64,000 nt of DNA from Candidatus Rifleibacterium amylolyticum (GTDB taxonomy: Bacteria; Muiribacteriota; Ozemobacteria; Ozemobacterales; Ozemobacteraceae). Shown here in pieces: positions 26,979 through 34,193 of this stretch (position 1 is the first letter of the stretch; the number at the start of each line of letters is the position of its first letter). A program made the position numbers and the translations under genes. The stretch covers positions 62,001-126,000 of the forward strand of contig JAACJG010000008.1 of the NCBI GenBank assembly GCA_009917695.1, given 5' to 3'. The notes under the pieces are model-generated. The model was not told the DNA's origin, ran no database searches, and saw only the letters and a list, made by a program, of their open reading frames with translations.

Positions 26979-28477
26979 GCGTTACGCGCAAACAGGATAT
27001 CAGATCTCTCAAAGAAGCACTGACCGGCGGCTACCCCATAATAGCAATAGAAACCTGGGAAGAAGACGCCACCATCGCGACTCTGCAAGGTTTTTTCGCC
27101 AGCGCATTTCAGGGCAAGGGCAGCTTTCTCACCTGGGATCTTCAATCAGGTCTGACTGACAGCACAAGTGGAGAAACCACCGCCTGCACAGCCGTCGAAG
27201 CGCTTGAAAAAGTTCAGATGCATGATCGTGCCGGTTTTTTTATCTTCAAAGATCTCAGCGCATTACTTGACAACCCCGATATCCAAAGGCGCCTGCGCAA
27301 TATCCACTACAGCTTTCGCGGGCAAAGCCGTTTTCTCATGCTTACCGGATCGAGTTTTCTTATACCCGGCGAATTGCGCAAGGATGTTATTCTAATCGAC
27401 TACAAGTTGCCCGAGCCGGTAGAAATCTCGAGTATTCTTGACGAACAGCTTCAGGCAGCGGTCAGACGAGGCTCTGTCAACAGCCTTACCGCCGAAGACC
27501 TGAATCAGGCAATAATATCGCTGAAAGGCTTTACTGCCGCCGAAATCCGCTATTCTCTCAACAAGGCTCTGTGGGGTCGCAAAACCATAGACAGCGAGAT
27601 TTTATCAGTATTACAGGACGAAAAAGAGCAACTGGCGCGCAAGGACGGAGTTCTCGAATATGTACGAAGCATAGAATCTCTGTCTGACGTCGGCGGCCTT
27701 GAAAACCTCAAAGAATGGCTGGTAAAAAGAAGAAAACTCTTCACCCCGGAAGCCGCAAAAGCAGGTTTGAACCCACCACGCGGCCTTCTGATGATGGGAA
27801 TTTCTGGTTGCGGAAAATCGCTGTCGGTTAAGGCAATAAGCTCGCTATGGGGACTGCCTCTTTTCAGACTCGACATGAACAAGGTTTATTCGGGCAACTA
27901 CGGCACCCCTGAGGGCACTTTTCACCGCGCAATAAAAAGCATAGAATCAGTCGCGCCGGCAATACTCTGGATCGACGAAATCGAAGGCGGCATCAGCAGC
28001 AACACCGCTAAAGACGGTGGCACCGGCTCCCACATATTTTCGGCCTTCCTCACCTGGATGCAGGAAAAATCAGCCGGCGTCTTTGTCGCGGCAACCGCCA
28101 ACCGCATCGACCTGCTGCCCGCCGAAATCATCCGCAAAGGCCGCTTCGACCAGGTTTTCTTTGTCGATCTACCCAACGACAGCGAGCGCGAAGCAATCTT
28201 TCGCGTTCATCTCACCCGCCGCGGCAACAGAATCGAAGACTTTGATCTGCCGTTGCTGAGCGTTGCCACCGAATTCTGGAACGGCGCCGAGATCGAACAT
28301 GTGGTGGAAGCGGCTACCATCGAAGCCTTTCATCGCGACACCGCGCTGACCCAGGATGACCTGTACACTATCATCCGTAGTACAGTTCCGCTTTCGCGCA
28401 CCATGTCCGAGCAGATCAAATTCATCAAAAGCTGGGCCAGCGAGCGCGCCATTTCTGCTTCACGCGCAGATAAGTAA
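26975..28477 (+). CDS. Ycf46-like AAA+ ATPase
   Basis: 500 residues, the usual length for Ycf46 and its bacterial relatives. The N-terminal 240 residues form the family's own domain (KEALTGGYPIIAIETWEE at the start). The AAA domain follows: Walker A GISGCGKS near 272, Walker B ILWIDEIE near 330, sensor 1 VAATANRIDLLP and the Arg-finger region RKGRFDQVFFVDLPN. It also carries the small lid domain (ATEFWNGAEIEHVVEAAT). In cyanobacteria Ycf46 relatives are linked to carbon uptake and photosynthesis; in other phyla the role is unknown. Here it follows the 68-residue gene with a four-base overlap and ends before a strong terminator. Confidence 0.92.
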   Translation: MSVTRKQDIRSLKEALTGGYPIIAIETWEEDATIATLQGFFASAFQGKGSFLTWDLQSGLTDSTSGETTACTAVEALEKVQMHDRAGFFIFKDLSALLDNPDIQRRLRNIHYSFRGQSRFLMLTGSSFLIPGELRKDVILIDYKLPEPVEISSILDEQLQAAVRRGSVNSLTAEDLNQAIISLKGFTAAEIRYSLNKALWGRKTIDSEILSVLQDEKEQLARKDGVLEYVRSIESLSDVGGLENLKEWLVKRRKLFTPEAAKAGLNPPRGLLMMGISGCGKSLSVKAISSLWGLPLFRLDMNKVYSGNYGTPEGTFHRAIKSIESVAPAILWIDEIEGGISSNTAKDGGTGSHIFSAFLTWMQEKSAGVFVAATANRIDLLPAEIIRKGRFDQVFFVDLPNDSEREAIFRVHLTRRGNRIEDFDLPLLSVATEFWNGAEIEHVVEAATIEAFHRDTALTQDDLYTIIRSTVPLSRTMSEQIKFIKSWASERAISASRADK

Positions 28478-28494
28478 CACCGATTTAACTGGCT

Positions 28495-28527
28495 GCCCGG
28501 TACTGAGAAAGTATCCGGGCTTTTTTT
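28495..28527 (+). terminator. Rho-independent terminator
   Basis: Stem GCCCGGTACT/AGTATCCGGGC with one bulge, 5-nt loop, seven T. It closes the Ycf46-like unit just before the feo promoter. Confidence 0.92.
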
Positions 28528-28541
28528 CTGCGCAACAATTC

Positions 28542-28570
28542 TTGACTTTCCGTCAAAATTAGACTAAACT
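28542..28570 (+). promoter_or_regulatory. promoter of the feoA-feoB-dtxR operon
   Basis: TTGACT (28542-28547), 17-bp spacer, TAAACT (28565-28570). The start of transcription should be near 28577, so an in-frame ATG at 28575 cannot be the feoA start. The -10 is covered by operator box 1. Confidence 0.65.
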
Positions 28571-28591
28571 AAAAATGTTAGACATATCTAA
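28559..28591. promoter_or_regulatory. two tandem TTAG-N6-CTAA boxes, probable DtxR-family operator
   Basis: TTAGACTAAACTAA (28559-28572) and TTAGACATATCTAA (28578-28591), each an inverted repeat TTAG-N6-CTAA, 19 bp apart start to start (about two DNA turns). Box 1 covers the -10 and box 2 the transcript start. A DtxR-family gene ends the operon, so iron- or manganese-dependent self-repression is likely. Confidence 0.65.
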
Positions 28592-28610
28592 TTTCGACAA
28601 GGCGGATACA

Positions 28611-28862
28611 ATGGTCAGAACCACAGTCAATCTATCAGAGCTGCCAGAGGGCAGCACAGCCACCATTCGAGACATCGACGCATTATCGCCAACATCGCAA
28701 AGACTTCTCGACATGGGCTTCGTTCCAGGTACACCGATTAGAGCGGTCAAAAGAGCTCCAATGGGAGATCCCACCACTTTTGAAATCCGGGGATACCAGG
28801 TTGGCCTGCGCCGCTCAGAATCGGCGCTTATAGATGTCGAGATCAAGCCGGATGACAAATAA
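28611..28862 (+). CDS. feoA: ferrous iron transport protein A
   Basis: 83 residues from ATG 28611. AAGGCGG lies 8-14 bases upstream. An ATG at 28575 would lengthen it by 12 residues but lies at the predicted transcript start and has no binding site. FeoA is a small cytoplasmic SH3-like protein that supports FeoB in Fe(II) uptake. Family features seen: LSELPEGSTATIRDID, QRLLDMGFVPGTPIRAVKR, GDPTTFEIRGYQVGLRRSE. It is the first gene of the feo operon, behind a repressor-controlled promoter, and overlaps the feoB start by 11 bases. Confidence 0.93.
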   Translation: MVRTTVNLSELPEGSTATIRDIDALSPTSQRLLDMGFVPGTPIRAVKRAPMGDPTTFEIRGYQVGLRRSESALIDVEIKPDDK

Positions 28863-31131
28863 AATTCAACGTAACGTTTTTCTTCTCGGCAATCCCAATT
28901 CTGGCAAAACCAGCCTTTTTAATGCTGTAACTGGCGAAAGACGCCGAGTTGGCAACTGGCCTGGCGTCACCGTACAAAAACTCGAAGGCACTGCCAAGAC
29001 TGAAACCGCAAATCTGACCATATGCGACCTGCCGGGAACTTACTCGCTGACCCCCGCCACGCCAGAAGAAGAAGTCGTTCTCAAAACAATAGATGAGGCA
29101 GTGACCGGTTGTATCGTCAACGTTGTCGATATTGCTAATTTTGAGCGCAATCTTTTTCTGACCACGCAATTGATCGAACTCGGCATAAGACCTGTCGTCA
29201 GCCTTAACTGTTTCGACTCATTCACCCGCGCCGGCGGCAGCATCGATCTCCAGAAATTTTCGACTTTTACCGGCACTACCCCCTTTCCGACTGTTGCCAG
29301 AACCGGAGAAGGCACGCAGAACCTGGTAGAATTCATCGGGAAGCCTGAGCTGACCTGCATCGATGACTCGACCAGCTGTCTCTCGTTACCGCAAGTCTGG
29401 CTGGATGCTGCTGAAGAAGCTCTCAATCTCAAAAATCTCAAATGGATTTCAGCAACGCCGGCTCAACGTTATGGCGCACTGGTCGATCTGATCAAGCTTC
29501 AACCCGAACAAGTCGTGCCTGAACTCATCGAAATACGTCAAAACCTCGCTAAAAAGCTAAGCGAAGGTCGTGATAATCCGGTAAAAACAACTAACCTGGC
29601 CTGCGAACTGGCAAGCGACCGCTATCGACGCATAGAAAGCCTCATCGCTTCCTGCGCCATCGTTCCGGGGAAAAACATTCCAGCCTGGCAGGAAAAGCTC
29701 GACCGCGTGCTGACTCATCGTTTTCTCGGACTGCCAGTATTTGCAATGATGATGGCATGGGTTTTCTGGACAACCTTCTCTGTCGGCGAAATTCCTATGG
29801 GCTGGATGGAGTCGCTGGTAGAATGGCTCAGCGATTTTGTTCAGGTGAACATGCAGGAAGGCCTGATCCGCGAACTGCTGGTCGGCGGTATTATCAACGG
29901 CGTCGGCGGCGTAATCATCTTCATACCCAACATTTTGATACTCTTCTTCTGGATAGCACTGCTCGAAGACTCCGGCTACATGTCGCGCGCCGCCTTCATC
30001 ATGGACCGCATGATGAACAGCATAGGCCTGCATGGCCGAGCTTTCATACCCATGATAATGGGACTCGGCTGCAATGTGCCGGCTGTGCTGGCAACCCGAA
30101 TTATCGACAACCGCTTTCAACGGCTGCTAACCATGCTTCTAATACCCCTGGTGACCTGTGCCGCCCGACTGCCCGTACTGGTATTGCTCTGCGGAACATT
30201 TTTCCCTGAAAATCCCAGCACCTGGATGTTTACCCTTTTCTTCGTCAACCTGCTGGTGCTGATATTCCTTGGTCAGACGACAAGCATGCTCTTCCGCACT
30301 ACCGAAAATTCACCATTTCTGCTCGAAATGCCGCCATATCGGCTGCCAACTCCTTCCAGCGTCTTCCACATGCTGTATGAAAAAGCGGCTCATTTTATAG
30401 AAAAAGCCGGAACCGTCATACTGGCAGGTGCGATAATAATCTGGGTTCTCTCGGTGTTTCCGCGAGAAGTGCCTCTCAGCTTTGATTATGAGAGCGAACT
30501 TACCCGCCTGCGCAGTAACGAAGCAACCGTCGAGACGACCGAGAAAATCGCAATGCTTACCAGACAGCGTGAAATAGAGCAAATGGAAGGTCGTTATATG
30601 GCCAGGCTCGGCAAGTTCATTCACCCGGTCATGGAACCTCTCGGCTTCAGCTGGCGTGAAACGGTTTCTCTGATTCCCGGCTTTCTCGCCAAAGAATCGG
30701 TGGTGTCTACTCTTTCGGTGCTATACCTTCCTTACTCCGACAACCTCGGAGACGCCATGCGAAAAACTGGCATGACACCCTTGACGGCTTTTGTTTTTAT
30801 GATGTTTACGTTGCTCTACATACCATGCATAGCCACTCTAGGCGTAATCTGGCGCGAAAGCGGTTCGATGCGATTTACCGTTCTCTCACTGCTGGTTTAT
30901 TTTGCTATTGCCTATATAGTCAGCTATGTTACCCTGAAAGTCGGCGCAATACTTCAAACCAGCCCAAACCTAGCCTGGTTCGAAGGGCTGGTCATAATCA
31001 CCGTTGCGCTTGCAGCCGGCTGGTATCTGCTGCGAACCTTTATTGTCACTATAAGTGGCAGCCGCTGTAAGTCTTGTTCCAGCTGTAGTTCGTGCCCATC
31101 TCGTGGCAAATCTGACTGTTCAGGAGGCTGA
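28852..31131 (+). CDS. feoB: ferrous iron transporter FeoB
   Basis: 759 residues from ATG 28852 (an ATG at 28834, six codons earlier, is possible; both lie inside the end of feoA). The N-terminal GTPase carries G1 GNPNSGKTSLFN, the G2 region VGNWPGVTVQ, G3 DLPGTYSL and a G4 reading LNCFD where NMxD is usual. The membrane part contains the paired gate motifs (YMSRAAFIMDRMMNSIGLHG, GLGCNVPAVLATR and WRETVSLIPGFLAKESVV) and about eight or more helices. The tail is Cys-rich (RCKSCSSCSSCPS), as in other FeoB proteins lacking FeoC. It imports Fe(II) across the inner membrane. The DtxR-family gene begins two bases after its stop. Confidence 0.96.
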   Translation: MTNKIQRNVFLLGNPNSGKTSLFNAVTGERRRVGNWPGVTVQKLEGTAKTETANLTICDLPGTYSLTPATPEEEVVLKTIDEAVTGCIVNVVDIANFERNLFLTTQLIELGIRPVVSLNCFDSFTRAGGSIDLQKFSTFTGTTPFPTVARTGEGTQNLVEFIGKPELTCIDDSTSCLSLPQVWLDAAEEALNLKNLKWISATPAQRYGALVDLIKLQPEQVVPELIEIRQNLAKKLSEGRDNPVKTTNLACELASDRYRRIESLIASCAIVPGKNIPAWQEKLDRVLTHRFLGLPVFAMMMAWVFWTTFSVGEIPMGWMESLVEWLSDFVQVNMQEGLIRELLVGGIINGVGGVIIFIPNILILFFWIALLEDSGYMSRAAFIMDRMMNSIGLHGRAFIPMIMGLGCNVPAVLATRIIDNRFQRLLTMLLIPLVTCAARLPVLVLLCGTFFPENPSTWMFTLFFVNLLVLIFLGQTTSMLFRTTENSPFLLEMPPYRLPTPSSVFHMLYEKAAHFIEKAGTVILAGAIIIWVLSVFPREVPLSFDYESELTRLRSNEATVETTEKIAMLTRQREIEQMEGRYMARLGKFIHPVMEPLGFSWRETVSLIPGFLAKESVVSTLSVLYLPYSDNLGDAMRKTGMTPLTAFVFMMFTLLYIPCIATLGVIWRESGSMRFTVLSLLVYFAIAYIVSYVTLKVGAILQTSPNLAWFEGLVIITVALAAGWYLLRTFIVTISGSRCKSCSSCSSCPSRGKSDCSGG

Positions 31132-31133
31132 TC

Positions 31134-31589
31134 GTGAAAGACCGCGTTTCAGGAGCCCTGGAATCCTATCTTGAGCAAATCGCCGACCTGCAGAAAGAGT
31201 ATGGCGCCGTAAGAACTTCTGACCTTGCCGACCGCATGGGCTGCAAACGCTCCTCGGTCACCAGCGCGCTACAGCGCCTCAGCGAAAAGGGACTGATCAA
31301 CTATCAGTCATACCGTCCGGTGACTCTGACCAGCGAAGGCGAAAAGACAATTGCTGCACTGAGCCGGTATCATCGAATACTGGCTGATTTTCTCGAAAAC
31401 ATCCTGGCTTTTCCTGAAGAATTTGCCCAGCAGGAAGCCTGCCGGCTCGAACACCGGGTATCGCAATGCACTATTGAGAGAATGCAGGTATATTGCGAAT
31501 TCATCAATCAGATAAATGGTCTGAATGGTAGTTCTGCCTGTGCAGGCTTCAAAAATTTCATGCAAAAAGCAAAACAGAAAACCGGCTAA
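31134..31589 (+). CDS. DtxR/MntR-family metal-dependent repressor
   Basis: 151 residues, GTG start with AGGAGG 8 bases upstream. The N-terminal winged helix is clear (SDLADRMGCKRSSVTSALQRL as recognition region; wing KGLINYQSYRPVTLTSEG), followed by the dimer/metal domain (RYHRILADFLENIL, CRLEHRVSQCTIERM). There is no C-terminal SH3 domain, so it is MntR/short type. The residue matching MntR Asp8 appears to be Ser (LESYLEQI); other ligand positions (Glu, His in RYH, Glu and His in LEH) are kept. It ends the feo operon and probably represses it through the tandem boxes at 28559-28591. Iron rather than manganese sensing is inferred from the operon. Confidence 0.9.
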   Translation: MKDRVSGALESYLEQIADLQKEYGAVRTSDLADRMGCKRSSVTSALQRLSEKGLINYQSYRPVTLTSEGEKTIAALSRYHRILADFLENILAFPEEFAQQEACRLEHRVSQCTIERMQVYCEFINQINGLNGSSACAGFKNFMQKAKQKTG

Positions 31590-31593
31590 AAAG

Positions 31594-31615
31594 AAAAAAC
31601 CGGGTAAAACGCCCG
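31594..31615 (-). terminator. possible terminator of the 46-residue gene
   Basis: Read on the minus strand: CGGGCGTTTTACCCG followed by G and six T. The stem is short (4 bp), so strength is uncertain. Confidence 0.4.
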
Positions 31616-31640
31616 ATCTGTTATTATTCGAAACCTGTTG

Positions 31641-31781
31641 TTACTGTATTGACTGATAAAGCTTGAAAATCTCAAAAGTAGATTTGTTCTCGAGCAATTC
31701 GTCCGCCTGATCTTCCATCCAGCAAAGAAAATTCTCATCCATCATCAGTTCCGTAATGCCTACCATCCCTGGGTGAACCAT
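31641..31781 (-). CDS. 46-residue protein of unknown function
   Basis: Small frame on the minus strand, ATG at 31781 and TAA at 31643-31641. It is supported by an excellent ribosome binding site (AAGGAGGAATAAACA directly before the ATG) and by a weak T-rich terminator after the stop. The product begins MVHPGMVGITELMMDENF, is acidic and helical, has one Cys-Trp pair and ends in KLYQSIQ. No signal or membrane segment is seen. It lies between the feo operon (convergent) and the cytidylate-kinase-like gene (divergent). It is too short to assign; it could be a regulator or a small adaptor. Confidence 0.65.
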   Translation of the reverse strand: MVHPGMVGITELMMDENFLCWMEDQADELLENKSTFEIFKLYQSIQ

Positions 31782-31871
31782 TGTTTATTCCTCCTTGCGT
31801 TTTCTACAAATTATTCATCGGCGGAATTACAAGAATGATTAACAACTTTTTTATTTATTTTTTGTAACTCG

Positions 31872-31900
31872 TTGCCAGATAATTTTATTTGCCTTAATAT
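31872..31900 (+). promoter_or_regulatory. sigma70-type promoter
   Basis: TTGCCA (31872-31877), 17-bp spacer, TAATAT (31895-31900), 32 bases before the ATG at 31933. Confidence 0.6.
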
Positions 31901-31932
31901 GAACCTGCAGGCTTACATTTTAGGAGGGGAAG

Positions 31933-32604
31933 ATGCCGATAATTACCATTTCGCGCGAAGTTGGCGCCTCAGGAACTTATATAGCACTCAAACTTGCCGA
32001 AGCACTTGGTGGAACCTGCTACGATCAGCAAATTATTCACGAAATCGCCGAGAAAATGGGTAAAAACAAAGACCAACTCGAAGATTTCGACCAGAACAGC
32101 TATAACCGTGTCGGCGTATTCTTTCAGGAAGCTTTGTCAAGCATAGCCCAGGGTGGCATGGTTTTTCACCCATTCGGCATTGGCCCCCTCGACTGGGATT
32201 CCGCCGAGATGTTCACCACTTATCCCCGCAACACTTTTCAGGAAAAAGACTATTACGATGTTTTGACCCAGGTCATCAAAGAAATCGCTGAACAGAAAAA
32301 TGCGGTCATTCTTGGCCGTGGTGCCAGTCAGATACTCAAGGGTAATGCCAACGCCTTCCACGTTCGCGTCGTAGCCGATATGAAAGACCGCCTGGAAAGG
32401 CTGATGAAAGAGCAGAATCTTGACCAGCACAAGGCAGAAGAGCTGATAAGCGGCAAAGATGCTGCTGCTTCCAACTTTATTTACGACTTCTTCGATGCAG
32501 AGATCAATGATCCGCACCAGTATCACCTGCTGCTCAACACCAGCAGGCTTAGCCCGGATCGCTGCCTGGAAATGATTCTGGCAGCAATAAAACCCCAGGA
32601 ATGA
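31933..32604 (+). CDS. cytidylate kinase-like P-loop protein
   Basis: 223 residues of the Cytidylate_kin2 group (PF13189). It starts PIITISREVGASGTYIALKL, a loose P-loop (GASGTY where related proteins have GSGG), then AEALGGTCYDQQIIHEIAEK, VILGRGASQILK near 135, RVVADMKDRLERLM, and NPDH-like end segment DPHQYHLLLNTSRLSPDRCL. These features are typical of the family, whose substrate is often not nucleotides and is unknown for most members. AGGAGGGG lies 3-10 bases before the ATG. A beta-propeller protein gene follows after 16 bases, so the two may be cotranscribed. Confidence 0.87.
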   Translation: MPIITISREVGASGTYIALKLAEALGGTCYDQQIIHEIAEKMGKNKDQLEDFDQNSYNRVGVFFQEALSSIAQGGMVFHPFGIGPLDWDSAEMFTTYPRNTFQEKDYYDVLTQVIKEIAEQKNAVILGRGASQILKGNANAFHVRVVADMKDRLERLMKEQNLDQHKAEELISGKDAAASNFIYDFFDAEINDPHQYHLLLNTSRLSPDRCLEMILAAIKPQE

Positions 32605-32620
32605 GCAGGAAATAAGCAAT

Positions 32621-34060
32621 ATGTCGAGCCGATTACTCGGAGTAATTCTGATTATCATCAGCATCCTGGCATTTCACCTGCTGGGTTCGCAACCTGAAAC
32701 TCAAGCTATCTGGCAGCGCAGTATCAGCGAAAAGATCTATTCAGATCCACTCGCAGTTGGCGACCGGTTTGTTTTTATCGGTGGCGATAAAGGCAAACGT
32801 GAATACAAACTTTACGAGATAGACGCAAACGGCAATACAACTGCACAATCAGTACAATTGCCCAATCTGCCATACGAACCACTGGCCTTCGAGAATCTGG
32901 TGGTGGTAGGCGACTACGCCCGCATGATTCGCGGCTTCTCTGTGCCCGGCCTCAAACTGGCCTGGGAAAGCGGAACGATCGAACCCTTCCGCATTCCTCC
33001 GATCAAGTCAGGCGAGAACCTCATCGTTCAATCTACCTCCGATTCGCTGTTCTGCCTGGACAGTAAGACCGGCGAGCCTGTCTGGGATCACACTTTCACT
33101 GATACGCTGGTAAATTACGGCGTCGATAAAACCATTGTTTGCCTGCATGGCTACGCCGACCTGAAAAACCCGCAATGGAAGGCAACTGCACTCGACGCGG
33201 ATTCCGGTGAAGTTCTCTGGACATCAACCAGCCCATTAGCCGCCGATACTCCTCTTTTCGTTCAGAATATCTGCGTGCTCGCCTCAAATGAAGGCGAAAT
33301 GCTTATCGTTGACCAGTTTACCGGCAAACTGCTGTACAAGCACCCGGTTAAAGGTCTTAAATCACTTCAGGTTTTGAACGAGCATCTGATAATGCTTGCA
33401 GCGGGTGGTTCGCGGCTGATATGCATGTCTCTGATGGATGGCAGTTCATGGACAACCACCATGCAGTCAAACCTGACCGGTATCGCCCGTTATGGCAACC
33501 GTCTTCTGATCGCCGACAAAAAGGCCTTAAGATGCCTCAGTGTTGACGATGGCTCATCATTCTGGACACGAAACCTCGAAGATGTTTATAACGCTTTGCC
33601 TTACCGCAACGGCATTTTTGTAACCCACAAAGATTCGTTCTTTGCCCGCACGACTTTCGGCAGCTACATCGAAACCGACAAGTCAGCAAGTCGATGGATC
33701 GCCCATGGCAGCAGCAACTTTATGAAGCCACTTCTCACCAATTCAGGCGAACTCCTGCTTGCCTATAATGGTGACATGAGAATGATGCCAAAAAGCAGCA
33801 CAGGAGACAGCTCTACCGACATCTCGATTCCTGGAGCAAAAACGCCTGGTGCGCCAGATTTCTGGAAAAACAAAAACGCATCAGACACCGATGCCCCGGC
33901 ACAGACTCTTTCAGACCCTGCTACAGCGACAGTGACAGCCTCAGAAACCAGAACAGAGGGAACAGAAGAATATGACGAGGCTGACGAAGAAAAGCCAGCC
34001 ATTCCCAAAGAAATTGCGCCACCCGTCGTGGATGACTGGAATAAAAAAGACGGTCTTTAA
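32621..34060 (+). CDS. membrane-anchored PQQ-like beta-propeller protein
   Basis: 479 residues. Residues 4-22 are a hydrophobic N-terminal anchor (LLGVILIIISILAFHLLGS). The middle has PQQ/BamB-like blades, clearest at FCLDSKTGEPVWDHTF near 145 and TALDADSGEVLWTSTSP near 190, with further blades to about 370. The last 90 residues are Thr/Ala/Glu/Asp-rich and disordered-looking (TATVTASETRTEGTEEYDEA). No quinone-binding residues are evident, so it is likely structural rather than a dehydrogenase. AGGAAA precedes the ATG. It shares a unit with the kinase-like gene and is followed by a terminator. Confidence 0.85.
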   Translation: MSSRLLGVILIIISILAFHLLGSQPETQAIWQRSISEKIYSDPLAVGDRFVFIGGDKGKREYKLYEIDANGNTTAQSVQLPNLPYEPLAFENLVVVGDYARMIRGFSVPGLKLAWESGTIEPFRIPPIKSGENLIVQSTSDSLFCLDSKTGEPVWDHTFTDTLVNYGVDKTIVCLHGYADLKNPQWKATALDADSGEVLWTSTSPLAADTPLFVQNICVLASNEGEMLIVDQFTGKLLYKHPVKGLKSLQVLNEHLIMLAAGGSRLICMSLMDGSSWTTTMQSNLTGIARYGNRLLIADKKALRCLSVDDGSSFWTRNLEDVYNALPYRNGIFVTHKDSFFARTTFGSYIETDKSASRWIAHGSSNFMKPLLTNSGELLLAYNGDMRMMPKSSTGDSSTDISIPGAKTPGAPDFWKNKNASDTDAPAQTLSDPATATVTASETRTEGTEEYDEADEEKPAIPKEIAPPVVDDWNKKDGL

Positions 34061-34100
34061 AAGTCTTTTAAGAAGCCGGTAATAACGAGACAACCCCGAA

Positions 34101-34133
34101 GCGCCCGCGCTGGAAAAAAGCCCGGGCGTTTTT
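34101..34133 (+). terminator. Rho-independent terminator
   Basis: Imperfect stem formed by GCGCCCGCGCT and AGCCCGGGCGT around a GGAAAAA loop, followed by a T run. Confidence 0.75.
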
Positions 34134-34160
34134 GCTCTGCCGACAGATTAGTGTTATAAT
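34132..34160 (+). promoter_or_regulatory. promoter with extended -10
   Basis: TTGCTC (34132-34137), 17-bp spacer, TATAAT (34155-34160) preceded by TGT, i.e. an extended -10. It drives the activase gene at 34194. Confidence 0.6.
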
Positions 34161-34193
34161 ATCTGACTCGCCTTAATGAGTTCTGGAGGTATT

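Noticed and set aside
28575-28610. FeoA start at ATG 28575
   Set aside because: It lies at the predicted transcript start and before operator box 2, with no ribosome site; 28611 has AAGGCGG upstream.
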